A DNA stretch of 64,000 nt, from assembly GCF_044502415.1 (NCBI RefSeq), contig NZ_CP172402.1. One strand, written 5' to 3'. This document shows, one piece after another, positions 8,793 through 17,104 of the stretch. This DNA comes from Haloimpatiens lingqiaonensis. GTDB lineage: Bacteria > Bacillota > Clostridia > Clostridiales > Clostridiaceae. Within the stretch, counting starts at the first letter, position 1, and each line of letters begins with the position of its first letter. The notes under the pieces were generated by a model, which saw nothing but the letters and a program-made list of their open reading frames with translations, was not told the DNA's origin and did no database searches. The position numbers and the translations under genes were made by a program.

Positions 8793-8859
8793 TTTATATA
8801 GAAAATAAAAAGTATGAGATTCAGTTGAATTTTAAAGAATTTAATAATGTAAAAGTAAT

Positions 8860-8890
8860 AAATAGGACTTATGTCCTATTTTATTTTTGT
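8860..8890 (+). terminator. galTK terminator
   Basis: AAATAGGAC and GTCCTATTT form a 9-bp stem with a TTAT loop, followed by a T-rich tract. Confidence 0.7.
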
Positions 8891-8929
8891 AAAAATAGTT
8901 ATACTAGAATTTATAGGAGTGATATTGCT

Positions 8930-9625
8930 ATGAAGTTACTTAATGATAAAAATTTAATGAAACATTATATAGATAAATTCCAACTGGATACTATATTTGA
9001 TAAAGATATGTCTCCATATATGAAACTTTTTCTTTGCGAAAAAGGAGAGATGATTTGTAAAATTGATGATGAATTAGAGTGGATATACTTTTTGGTTAAA
9101 GGAAAACTTAAAGTATTTAATTTGCTTTTAAATGGCAAGTCTACATTGTTAAGATTTAGTATTCCGCTATCTATAGTAGGCGATTTAGAGTTATTTAAAA
9201 AATATAAAGTTAAAAATAATGTAGAGGCTTTAAATGAAGCGATTATAATAGGAATTAAGGTGGATGATATAAGAAAATATGCTGGCGAAGATAGTCTTTT
9301 TCTAAGGTTTGTAATAGAAAATTTAAGTCATAAGTTGTATACCTTTTCAAATTTATCAGCTTTAAATCAAGCCTATCCTTTTATAAACAGGTTTGTCAGT
9401 TATTTGATAGCTATAACATCTGATGAAAATAACAATAAATTAATTGATGAAATAAAAACTAATAATTTAACTGAGTTAGCGAATTTTTTTGGAGTTAGTT
9501 ATAGGCATTTAAATAGGGTGATTAAGGATTTATGTGACAGTGGAATTATAAAGAAAAATAATAAAGAAATAGTAATATTGGATTATGAGAGATTGAAAGA
9601 TATGTCTGGAGGGCATTACGAATAG
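8930..9625 (+). CDS. Crp/Fnr-family transcriptional regulator
   Basis: The protein (231 residues from ATG 8930) has a cyclic-nucleotide-binding-type beta-barrel (about residues 15-120, with KGEMICKIDDELEWIYFLVKG) and a C-terminal winged helix (LTELANFFGVSYRHLNRVIKDL). The frame extends upstream to 8825 through the galTK terminator, but AGGAG at 8915-8919 supports ATG 8930. It resembles YeiL-type members, which sense something other than cAMP. No cysteine cluster typical of FNR iron-sulphur proteins is visible. Target genes are unknown. It is monocistronic. Confidence 0.85.
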   Translation: MKLLNDKNLMKHYIDKFQLDTIFDKDMSPYMKLFLCEKGEMICKIDDELEWIYFLVKGKLKVFNLLLNGKSTLLRFSIPLSIVGDLELFKKYKVKNNVEALNEAIIIGIKVDDIRKYAGEDSLFLRFVIENLSHKLYTFSNLSALNQAYPFINRFVSYLIAITSDENNNKLIDEIKTNNLTELANFFGVSYRHLNRVIKDLCDSGIIKKNNKEIVILDYERLKDMSGGHYE

Positions 9626-9684
9626 GTATTAGATAGTATCACTATAAGTTAACTACAGTAATAATTGTAATATAGAAAAAATAT

Positions 9685-9756
9685 AGGGGTTGCCGCACTA
9701 AGGAATTCACATACAATATATCCATCGTAGGATTTATTCTTAGTGCAACAGCCCCT
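9685..9756. repeat. Palindromic MITE-like element, copy 1
   Basis: The ends AGGGGTTGCCGCACTAAG and CTTAGTGCAACAGCCCCT are inverted and flank an asymmetric core. The same ends and internal words (AAGAATAAAT, ATTCCTTA, ATATATC) recur in the element at 43824-43930. Here it separates the convergent Crp gene and the TldD pseudogene and may act as a bidirectional terminator. Confidence 0.65.
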
Positions 9757-9789
9757 AGTATTCATTTAAATTATATTTAACATATATAG

Positions 9790-10797
9790 TTATTGTATTC
9801 CTGCTACAGTTAAATCAAACATTTGAACAGTTTTGGGACCTATAAAGCCATTAAATTGCTGAAGTTCTTTAGATAAATACATTTCATTTTGAACTTCATT
9901 TATATTTCCAGAGAGGGAGCCACCAGTTATAGGAATAGTTTTTTCTCCATCGAAATACCAACCTAATCTAATTTCGCCTCCGAAATCTCCAGTTAGAGGA
10001 TCAAGCTGGAAATCAGAGAAAGATACTAATTCAATGTAAGGTGATTTTTTAAAGTCTTCTATTGTTTTAGAACCTCCTAAAAATTCCATATTAGCAATGG
10101 AACCTGTGGTAGGCTGGTTTAAATAGTAGCTGTATCTATTGCTTCCGTGGTACTTGTTTAATATTCCATTTTCTAATACAGCAACTTTGTCTAAAGCTAC
10201 ACCATCTTGGTCATAAGGTACGGAAAAGATTGAGTTTTTCATTTTAGGATCTAAAACCATATTAATGGTGTCACCCTTAATATTTTCTCCTTGTATCTTT
10301 TGGTTTATTTTCCACTGAGATATTTGGTCGTATACAGCAGAAACATTAGATCTAGCAAAATAGTAGCTGAATAGTTCTTTTACTGGAGAACCGGTTAATA
10401 ACACTGTATATTTTCCGGATTTAACAGTAGTTGTGGCTATGGCTTTTTCTTTTGCTAATTCCAACATTTCTTTAATATTTCCAGATATAAATTCTTCATC
10501 AAAATCCGAGAATTTAATAAATTTGTAAAGTTCAATTTCTTCCCCAGATTCTTTCCAATTAACTATGAATTCTAACTCACCTTTATATTGTTCGTAATTT
10601 ACGTCTATTCCTTCTGAATTAACTATTCTGTTGTATATTTTATTTAAGAATAATTCACAGGAATTTATGCAGCCTTTTTCATGATTGTCATATTTAAATA
10701 TTGCGTCTGTAAGTTTAGGAATCCAATGAGAAAGTTCATGGGAAGCGAAATTTGAACTAGCTGCATTGAGAATTTTATCGGTTGCTTTTGGAAGAGT
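9790..10797 (-). pseudogene. 5'-truncated TldD/PmbA-family metalloprotease homologue
   Basis: The minus-strand frame stays open for 335 residues from 10797 to 9790. The C-terminal half (DQDGVALDKVAVLENGILN, then FLGGSKTIEDF) is typical of the TldD/PmbA C-terminal domain. The first in-frame ATG is far inside, at 10467, and upstream of it the frame has no ATG, GTG or TTG before a TGA at 10798-10800. About 100 N-terminal residues of a normal 430-460-residue protein are therefore missing. TldD/PmbA pairs process small peptides or modified precursors. No partner gene is nearby. I infer a decaying gene. Confidence 0.75.
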
Positions 10798-10831
10798 TCA
10801 GATACTTATATTTTGTAATTATGTGATAAAA

Positions 10832-10919
10832 TATAAGGTGTATATTAATTATTCAACTTTAGCAGATTTGTAAAATATAAGGGACATATTACTTATTTTA
10901 CTTTAGCAGATTTGAAACT
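10832..10919. repeat. Two diverged 44-bp tandem units
   Basis: TATAAGG begins at 10832 and 10876, and the word ACTTTAGCAGATTTG occurs at 10856 and 10900. This gives a period of 44 with about 80 percent identity. It marks the broken 5' side of the TldD pseudogene. Confidence 0.6.
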
Positions 10920-11075
10920 AGAATTAGAGGATGTTATATTAAAAACAAGTATTATGAAATTTTCATTTTGGATAGTGGTGTGAAATAACTATAACAAATA
11001 ATAAGTGAATTTTTTAGTAAGGTTGGAAAAATGGAATCAATTTAAAATTAAATACATAAGATTGGTGGTGCTATT

Positions 11076-12131
11076 TTGATACATGGTGGAGATATTTATA
11101 CAAATGGGGTATTAAAAGGGGTGGAGCTTATAGATTTTAGCTCTAATATAAATCCTTTAGGAATACCAGAAAGTTTCACAAATAATATAAATGAAGCGTT
11201 GAACAATTGTACAAGGTATCCAGACATAAAATATAGGGAGATTTTAAAAAATCTAAGTGATTATACAGGAGTATATGAAGAAAATTTTGTTCTTGGCAAT
11301 GGTGCCGCAGAAATAATAGATTTATGCATAGCTTGTTTTAAAAGTATATTGATAACCGTGCCTTCTTTTGCAGAATATGAGATTGATGGGGAAAAGCATG
11401 GTTGTAAAATAGAGTATTCATATTTAAATAAAGATCATATGGGCTATGATTATGATGATATATTAGAAAAAATTTCAAATGCAGAGGCTTTAGTAATTGG
11501 AAATCCTAATAATCCTAATGGAGGAATAATCAATAAAGATAAATTTAAAAGTATATTAGATTTTTGTGAAAGAGAAAATAAAACAATAATTATAGACGAG
11601 GCCTTCATAGAATTTGTAGGAGATAATGAAAAGAGCTTTGTAAAAGAGTTAGAAAACTATAGATGCATATTTATAATAAGAGCTCTTACAAAGTTTTTTG
11701 GCATGCCTGGCATTAGGTTTGGTTATGGCATGAGTAGAAATAAAGATTTGCTTAAAAATATAAGGGAAAAACAAAACCCTTGGAATATAAATTGTTTTGC
11801 AGAAACTGCTGTTAAATATGTTTTAAAGGATAAAAAATACATAGAGGATTCCTTATTGTGGATAAATACTCAAAGAAAGTTTATTATCAGCGGATTAAAT
11901 AATATACAATTTATAGACAAGGTATTTGGAACTAATGCTAATTTTATTTTGGTTAAGCTTAAGAATGTAGATTGCAATAAACTTTATGATTATTGTTTAG
12001 AAAATGGCATTTTAATACGTAAATGCAATAATTATAAGGGACTAAATGAGTATTATGTAAGATTTGCCATAAAGGACGAAGAGAAAAATAAAGTACTTAT
12101 TAATACATTAGCTAAATTTTCGCAGTTATAA
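11076..12131 (+). CDS. cobD: Threonine-phosphate decarboxylase
   Basis: CobD makes (R)-1-aminopropan-2-ol phosphate from L-threonine-O-3-phosphate for the cobalamin nucleotide loop arm. The 351-residue protein is a fold-type I PLP enzyme related to HisC. The N-terminal HGGD and SSNINPLG segments are typical of CobD, GNPNNPNG is the cofactor-contact motif, and RALTKFFGMPGIRFGYG holds the PLP lysine K206. Translation probably begins with the TTG at 11076, since no ATG precedes the conserved HGG. It lies upstream of the cobalamin riboswitch and so is not controlled by that copy. CbiB, 1.1 kb downstream, uses its product. Confidence 0.9.
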   Translation: MIHGGDIYTNGVLKGVELIDFSSNINPLGIPESFTNNINEALNNCTRYPDIKYREILKNLSDYTGVYEENFVLGNGAAEIIDLCIACFKSILITVPSFAEYEIDGEKHGCKIEYSYLNKDHMGYDYDDILEKISNAEALVIGNPNNPNGGIINKDKFKSILDFCERENKTIIIDEAFIEFVGDNEKSFVKELENYRCIFIIRALTKFFGMPGIRFGYGMSRNKDLLKNIREKQNPWNINCFAETAVKYVLKDKKYIEDSLLWINTQRKFIISGLNNIQFIDKVFGTNANFILVKLKNVDCNKLYDYCLENGILIRKCNNYKGLNEYYVRFAIKDEEKNKVLINTLAKFSQL

Positions 12132-12339
12132 AATCACAGATATTTTTTATTTAGTGTTATAACCCCAAAAGGTATGAATAATGATCAATGCTCAATTAAG
12201 GAAAATTCCTTTATTTATCTAATTTAGAGCCTATATGTAGACTAAATTTTATGTAGGAAAGTTGAGTAAATAACTATTAAAGTTTATATTTTTGTATTAT
12301 AATTAAAAAGGATGAAAAATTTAATAATTAAAAAAATTT

Positions 12340-12510
12340 AGGTGCCGCAATAGAAATGTGGTTAAAAGGGAATGTGGTGAAAATCCGCAGCAGCCCCCGC
12401 TACTGTAATAGAGAACAAGTCTCAATGTGCCCACTGGTTTTGAAACTGGGAAGGGTGAGATGAGGAAGATACTAGAGTCAGGAAACCTGCCTAAATCATA
12501 TAATTAATAA
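12340..12510 (+). promoter_or_regulatory. Cobalamin riboswitch
   Basis: The classical elements are present in order: GGTGCC near 12341, GGGAATGTGGTGAAAATCC, GCAGCCCCCGCTACTGTAA, and the B12 box AGTCAGGAAACCTGCC at about 12476-12492. It binds adenosylcobalamin or a related corrinoid and, with the hairpin at 12558, should terminate transcription in high cobalamin. Oddly, the next + strand gene (cbiB) starts 700 bases later, with a minus-strand small gene in between. Confidence 0.97.
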
Positions 12511-12557
12511 GGCTTTCGGCGGGAAGGTGCTTTTGAAGTTTAAAAATGGTGATTTCA

Positions 12558-12588
12558 ACAGTAGTTTTCTTGGACTACTGTTTTATTT
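12558..12588 (+). terminator. Riboswitch expression-platform terminator
   Basis: AACAGTAGT and ACTACTGTT form a stem followed by TTTTATTT, about 60 bases after the B12 box. Confidence 0.8.
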
Positions 12589-12715
12589 ATGTAAAAATAC
12601 CTATAGCATGAGGAATAACATAAATTTTAGGTGTTTAAAGTCATAGATTTTATGTATTTAAAAAAGTATATTTTATCATTGCATAATATAGTATAGTGTA
12701 GTGGTTAAAATGGTT

Positions 12716-12745
12716 AAAAAAATCTCTGCTTTATTAAAAGCAGAG
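12716..12745 (-). terminator. Terminator of the minus-strand 28-aa gene
   Basis: On the minus strand CTCTGCTTT and AAAGCAGAG form a 9-bp stem followed by a run of seven T. It lies 33 bases after the stop of the small gene at 12778-12864. Confidence 0.75.
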
Positions 12746-12777
12746 AATATGAAGGGGAAATTAAATTTTAATTATAT

Positions 12778-12864
12778 TTAAATACATAAAAATGTTAATT
12801 CTAACGCTATTATTGATATGAATATGATTCCTATAAATGAAACTATGTTAAAAGATTTTTTCAT
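12778..12864 (-). CDS. 28-residue hydrophobic peptide
   Basis: ATG at 12864 is preceded at eight bases by AGGAAG. It encodes MKKSFNIVSF, then an almost purely hydrophobic helix, then ends LTFLCI. A strong terminator follows. A ribosome binding site, a lysine-first transmembrane helix and a private terminator together support a real gene. The size and layout resemble KdpF/CydX-like accessory peptides or type I toxin peptides, and I cannot decide between these. It lies antisense inside the gap between the cobalamin riboswitch and cbiB. An antisense RNA was not identified. Confidence 0.6.
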   Translation of the reverse strand: MKKSFNIVSFIGIIFISIIALELTFLCI

Positions 12865-13140
12865 TTAAATCACTTCCTATAAATTATTTATTATTCATTA
12901 ATTTAATTATAGGTGAAGTAATATAATTAAAAGTTAAAAAACGGTTACAATCACACAAAATATAGATGGAAAAAATATAAAATGTTTTTAGAACAAACTT
13001 TTTATGAGTTTAAATATACTACATTGTTTAATGGAACTTTACATGGTTAAATATATTATATTGCTTGGTAAAACTTTATATTTAAAAACATTACAAAATA
13101 TTGCAGTTTATTTTTATGGCCAAGCAGAATACATAGCTGG

Positions 13141-13207
13141 TTTCTTAGCTAATCCCATTACTTAACTGCAAATTTTATATTTTTATTTTATACCTGCGAA
13201 AGTTGAA
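13141..13207 (+). repeat. 67-bp dispersed intergenic repeat, copy 1
   Basis: The stretch from TTTCTTAGCT to GCGAAAGTTGAA recurs with about 90 percent identity at 42455-42522. Related shorter words ending GCGAAAGTTGA also occur near 55693 and, inverted, near 42290. The repeat ends about 30 bases before cbiB. Confidence 0.65.
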
Positions 13208-13237
13208 TTAATTATAATTACGGGGGGAAGGGATGTT

Positions 13238-14191
13238 ATGGATTTTAATTTTTTATATGTACTAATAGCCGTAGCTATAGATTGGATAATAGGGGATCCT
13301 TATGGATTTCCACACCCAGTTATATACATAGGTAAGCTTATAAGATATTTAGAAAAGAAATTTAGAAAAATATCTAAGAGCCCTAGTCAATTAAAATTTT
13401 TTGGTGGAATTATTGTTATATTAGTAGCAGGGACAAGTTTTGCTATTCCTTATTTCATTTTGAAGTTTACTGAAAAGGTACCATTAATTCATCATATATT
13501 AAGTATATTGATATTATGGACAACTATTGCATGTAAATGTTTGAAGGATGAGGCGTTGAAAATTTATAAGTCATTAAAAAATAATGATATTGAAGATGCT
13601 AGATTGAAGCTTTCATATATAGTGGGAAGAGAGACTAAATACCTTTCAGAAGATGAGATAGTAAGGGCGGATGTGGAGACCGTTGCTGAAAATACTGCTG
13701 ATGGAGTTATAGCTCCCTTAATTTTTGCCATGATAGGTGGGGCGCCTTTAGCTATGATGTATAAGGGCATAAATACTATGGATTCTATGCTTGGATATTT
13801 GACAAAGGAATATAAGGATATAGGATATTTTCCTGCAAAAGTGGATGATTTGTTTAATTTAATTCCTGCAAGAGTTACAGGAATTTTAATATGTCTTGTT
13901 TCTCCTTTAGTAGGAGGCAATATAATTAAGTCCTTTAAAATAATGATAAGGGATAGAAAAAATCACAAAAGTCCTAACTGCGCATACCCAGAAGCAGCTG
14001 CAGCAGGTGCTATGAGAGTTCAACTTGGAGGTATAAATACATATTTTGGTGAAGTTATATATAAACCAACTATTGGTGATAAAATAGTAAATTTAAATAA
14101 AGAACATATAGTGGAAGTAATAAAATTGATGTATTTTTCTGAAATACTTATGTTAATAATTTATGTGGCGGTAGGGATGGTATTTAGGTAG
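13238..14191 (+). CDS. cbiB: Adenosylcobinamide-phosphate synthase (CbiB)
   Basis: CbiB attaches aminopropanol (phosphate) to adenosylcobyric acid at the membrane. The 317-residue protein has the family signature DWIIGDPYGFPHPV near residues 15-28, several hydrophobic helices, and the cytoplasmic segments AENTADGVIAPL and NCAYPEAAAAGAM that are highly conserved in the family. The ribosome binding site GGGGGGAAGG is strong. The last codons (VFR stop) are formed by the edge of a 43-bp tandem array, so the extreme C-terminus was probably altered by the repeat. The gene is cut off from the other cbi genes by an IS. Confidence 0.93.
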   Translation: MDFNFLYVLIAVAIDWIIGDPYGFPHPVIYIGKLIRYLEKKFRKISKSPSQLKFFGGIIVILVAGTSFAIPYFILKFTEKVPLIHHILSILILWTTIACKCLKDEALKIYKSLKNNDIEDARLKLSYIVGRETKYLSEDEIVRADVETVAENTADGVIAPLIFAMIGGAPLAMMYKGINTMDSMLGYLTKEYKDIGYFPAKVDDLFNLIPARVTGILICLVSPLVGGNIIKSFKIMIRDRKNHKSPNCAYPEAAAAGAMRVQLGGINTYFGEVIYKPTIGDKIVNLNKEHIVEVIKLMYFSEILMLIIYVAVGMVFR

Positions 14192-14475
14192 GTTTAGCAA
14201 GACCTGTCCCTGGTATTTAGGGAATTAGGTTAAGAATTAGCAAGACCTGTCCCTGGTATTTAGGTGATTAAGTTAGGAATTAACAAGACCTGTCCCTGGT
14301 ATTTAGGTGATTAAGTTAAGAATTAGCAAGACCTGTCCCTGATATTTAGGGAATTAAGTTAAGAATTAGCAAGACCTGTCCCTGATATTTAGGTGATTAA
14401 GTTAGGAATTAACAAGACCTGTCCCTGATATTTAGGGAATTAAGTTAGGAATTAGCAAGACCTGTCCCTGAATAT
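14168..14475. repeat. 43-bp tandem array carrying seven ACCTGTCCCT motifs
   Basis: ACCTGTCCCT starts at 14202, 14245, 14288, 14331, 14374, 14417 and 14460, with an exact period of 43. Units differ only by small changes (GGTATTT or GATATTT; GGGAATTA or GGTGATTA; TAGC or TAAC). The first partial unit overlaps the cbiB stop codon. There are no variable spacers and no cas genes, so it is not CRISPR. Confidence 0.95.
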
Positions 14476-14614
14476 TTTTAAATTTATTAATATAGAATTG
14501 CAGGATAATAAGTAAATTTTTCATACAATCAATAGTTTTGAAATGATAGTGCAAAGTGGAATATTAAAAAATAGATTTTAAAAATATGCTTGTGAGAGTT
14601 CAAGTGTTTAAAAC

Positions 14615-16422
14615 GATAGTGTAAAGTGAAATATGAAAAAGTTAAGCTTAAAAATGTTTTGCCCGAAGGGCGCAGAATAATAAAATACTTTGTAATTTGA
14701 AGATGAAGTAACGAATTTTGAGCATGACAAAAAATCCTTTTGAGTGAAGGAAAATTTTTGATATTAGTAATCTCTACATGGAGTTATTCACGTAGTGGCT
14801 AATAAATATCCCATATTTACTTTACAACTAAATTAAGCAGAATTTTCAGCTTGCATCTTTAATATTGTTTGTTGACCAAGGTAAATAAGTAATTGCCACT
14901 TAGCAGGCATATTGCCCGCATTAGTTAAAATGTCTATCTCGTTTAGTGGCTTCCAGTAGTTATAAGGATGAGGACGTAGAAAGTTATAATAGGCAACCCA
15001 AAGGGAAACGCCATAAAGTGCACCATTTTCACTTCCATAACCGCAGGTAACGCGATAAGAAGACTTGAAAGTGCGGTTAAGCCGTTCTACTACTTGCTTT
15101 ACCCAACGAAATTCGGTGGATACAGCATCATCATTGGTGAGTCCGATAACTTGAGTAACATCAAAGTCCCAGCCATTAACGAGTTTACACTGCTGACTTG
15201 CAAGAGGGTAGGCACTATAGCCATCTGCAATGAATTTTAAGGCTTTATTAGGGAAGTTTTTAAACTTCTCAAAAGCCATACGCATAGCGAGGATACATGG
15301 ACCTACAGCACGAGTATCGGATACTTGGTAGCCAAGAATAGACTTTTTACAAGCATCCATGATAATCCAAACATAATGCTTTATGCCTTTTACCTTAATG
15401 TATGTTTCATCAGCAGAAAGGATGTTAGAAGGATTATAGTCAAAAGTATCTACAAATGGCTTTATAACTGCGGCAGCAGTCATAGCATAATTAGCAATCA
15501 TTGTATGTGAAATCTTTATACCATGTACTTCCTCCAAGGCATGTGCTGTCTGCCTAGTAGATAGCTTAAGATTAACGTGATAAGTAAGGCAAAGCCCCAT
15601 AATGTGGGCATTGAACTTCTTATACTTAAAGTTAATTGCTCTAGAAGGAAGTTCATGTAAGTCCATTTTGAAGAAATCTATGGTGAACTCACGATAGATG
15701 TAGTGGAGCTTGTACTTGTGTTTATCAGCGTCACTTAAGTCTTTAGGCAGTTTGTCTAAGTTCTTGCGGTAGTAGGAACACTTAGGATTAACACATTTAT
15801 GTATTCTAAAATGCTTACGATCTTTCTTTGGAGAAAGAGTTTGTCCGCAATAAGGACAACTAAATACTATAGGTTTAGTAGTGTGGTTACTTTCATTAAA
15901 ATTTTGACCACAAACCTTGCACTGGTATTGACCTCTAGAGCCATTATTATCGTAGATATACTGGTGAGGGGCACCGCATTTAGGACATAGGATATTTTCA
16001 GGGACGGACTTCCCATTACGTCTCTGAACAGGTTTGGTTAGTTTATTATATTTATGTTTATAGTAAGCTAAAAGAAGTTGATAGTCTACCTTTTCAAAAC
16101 GAACAATTTTAGGTAGTTTATCCACTTTGAATTTTTGATATTCGGGACTATGTGAATCCTCAAAAGCCCACTGCTTAAGAGGAATGTATTTACAAATAAA
16201 CATAAGTAATTGATAAATTATTTTTAAAAGATATTGATTATAGGAAATTAAATAAGTTATAATTGAATCCATAGCAATGACATCCTTTCATGTTATTTTT
16301 GGTTTTAGCGATTCAATTATAGCATAAAAAAGGGGGTCATTGTTTTTTTATTAAAAAAACTCTGTAACCATTGATATATAAAGGTAAAAATTAATAAGTA
16401 GTGTAAAAAACTTTACACTACC
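14615..16422 (-). mobile_element. Complete IS (IS6-like), 13-bp TIRs and 8-bp target duplication
   Basis: The left end GATAGTGTAAAGT (14615-14627) and the right end, read inverted, GGTAGTGTAAAGT (16410-16422) differ at one base. They are flanked on both sides by the direct repeat TTTAAAAC (14607-14614 and 16423-16430). The 1,808-bp element holds one transposase gene. Eight-base duplications and ends beginning GG are typical of the IS6 group. A second end-like copy, GATAGTGCAAAGT at 14545-14557, lies 70 bases further out and may be a relic of another element. Confidence 0.85.
14833..16272 (-). CDS. DDE transposase with N-terminal zinc ribbons
   Basis: This 479-residue transposase has two CxxC...CxxC zinc-ribbon units (LCPKCGAPH with CKVCGQ, and SCPYCGQ with CVNPKCSY), then an rve-type DDE domain. 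The first Asp is in SADETYIKVKG, the second in FIADGYSAYP and the Glu in VVERLNRTFKSS. The catalytic core resembles IS6/IS240-type enzymes, but the long zinc-ribbon N-terminus makes it twice the usual IS6 length. It is intact and probably active. Frames on the + strand within it are shadows. Confidence 0.9.
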   Translation of the reverse strand: MDSIITYLISYNQYLLKIIYQLLMFICKYIPLKQWAFEDSHSPEYQKFKVDKLPKIVRFEKVDYQLLLAYYKHKYNKLTKPVQRRNGKSVPENILCPKCGAPHQYIYDNNGSRGQYQCKVCGQNFNESNHTTKPIVFSCPYCGQTLSPKKDRKHFRIHKCVNPKCSYYRKNLDKLPKDLSDADKHKYKLHYIYREFTIDFFKMDLHELPSRAINFKYKKFNAHIMGLCLTYHVNLKLSTRQTAHALEEVHGIKISHTMIANYAMTAAAVIKPFVDTFDYNPSNILSADETYIKVKGIKHYVWIIMDACKKSILGYQVSDTRAVGPCILAMRMAFEKFKNFPNKALKFIADGYSAYPLASQQCKLVNGWDFDVTQVIGLTNDDAVSTEFRWVKQVVERLNRTFKSSYRVTCGYGSENGALYGVSLWVAYYNFLRPHPYNYWKPLNEIDILTNAGNMPAKWQLLIYLGQQTILKMQAENSA

Positions 16423-16445
16423 TTTAAAACATAGGAGGGGTAATT

Positions 16446-17075
16446 ATGAAGGATTACGTAAAAGTTCCAATGGATATAGAAAAAAGAAGTTTTGAAATAA
16501 TAGGGGAAGAAATGGGAGCTCATAATTTTAATGAGAGAGAGCTACAAATAATAAAAAGGGCAATACATACTACCGCAGATTTTGAGTACAAGGATTTAGT
16601 TTACATAAGACCAGGAGCTATAGATGAGGCACTAAAACTTTTGAAAAAAGGTGTTACTATTTATACAGATACAAAGATGGCGGCTTCAGGCATTAACAAG
16701 AAGGCTTTAGAAAAGTTAAATTGTAAAGTTATTAGTTATGTAAGTGAAAGTAGCGTAAGTGAAATAGCTAAGGAAAGAGGCATTACTAGGTCTATGGCAG
16801 CGGTTGAGAAGGCTGTAGATGATGGGGTGGAATTTTTTGTATTTGGAAATGCACCAACAGCATTATTTAGATTAAAAGAAATGATTTTAGAGGGAAAATC
16901 TAAGGCTAAATTTATAGTTGGTTGTCCTATAGGTTTTGTTGGGGCAGCAGAATCAAAGGAAGAAGCGGAAAAACTAGACATGCCTATGATTACTGTTAGA
17001 GGAAGAAAGGGAGGCAGTACAGTGGCAGCTTCTATTGTAAATGCTTTAATGTACATGCTTATAGAAAGAGAATAA
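16446..17075 (+). CDS. cbiC: Cobalt-precorrin-8 methylmutase
   Basis: CbiC moves the C11 methyl group to C12, giving cobyrinate. The 209-residue protein is of normal length and contains HTTADFEY near residue 41 (with the catalytic histidine) and GCPIGFVGAAESKE near residue 160. AGGAGGGG precedes the ATG. It begins only 16 bases after the IS target duplication, so transcription must come from the IS end region or read through the IS. cbiD follows after 29 bases. Confidence 0.95.
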   Translation: MKDYVKVPMDIEKRSFEIIGEEMGAHNFNERELQIIKRAIHTTADFEYKDLVYIRPGAIDEALKLLKKGVTIYTDTKMAASGINKKALEKLNCKVISYVSESSVSEIAKERGITRSMAAVEKAVDDGVEFFVFGNAPTALFRLKEMILEGKSKAKFIVGCPIGFVGAAESKEEAEKLDMPMITVRGRKGGSTVAASIVNALMYMLIERE

Positions 17076-17104
17076 TAAGAAACCAAGAAATAGGGTGTGT
17101 AATT

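Noticed and set aside
14168..14475. CRISPR array suggested by regular 43-bp units
   Set aside because: The whole unit is conserved, there are no variable spacers and no cas genes in the window.
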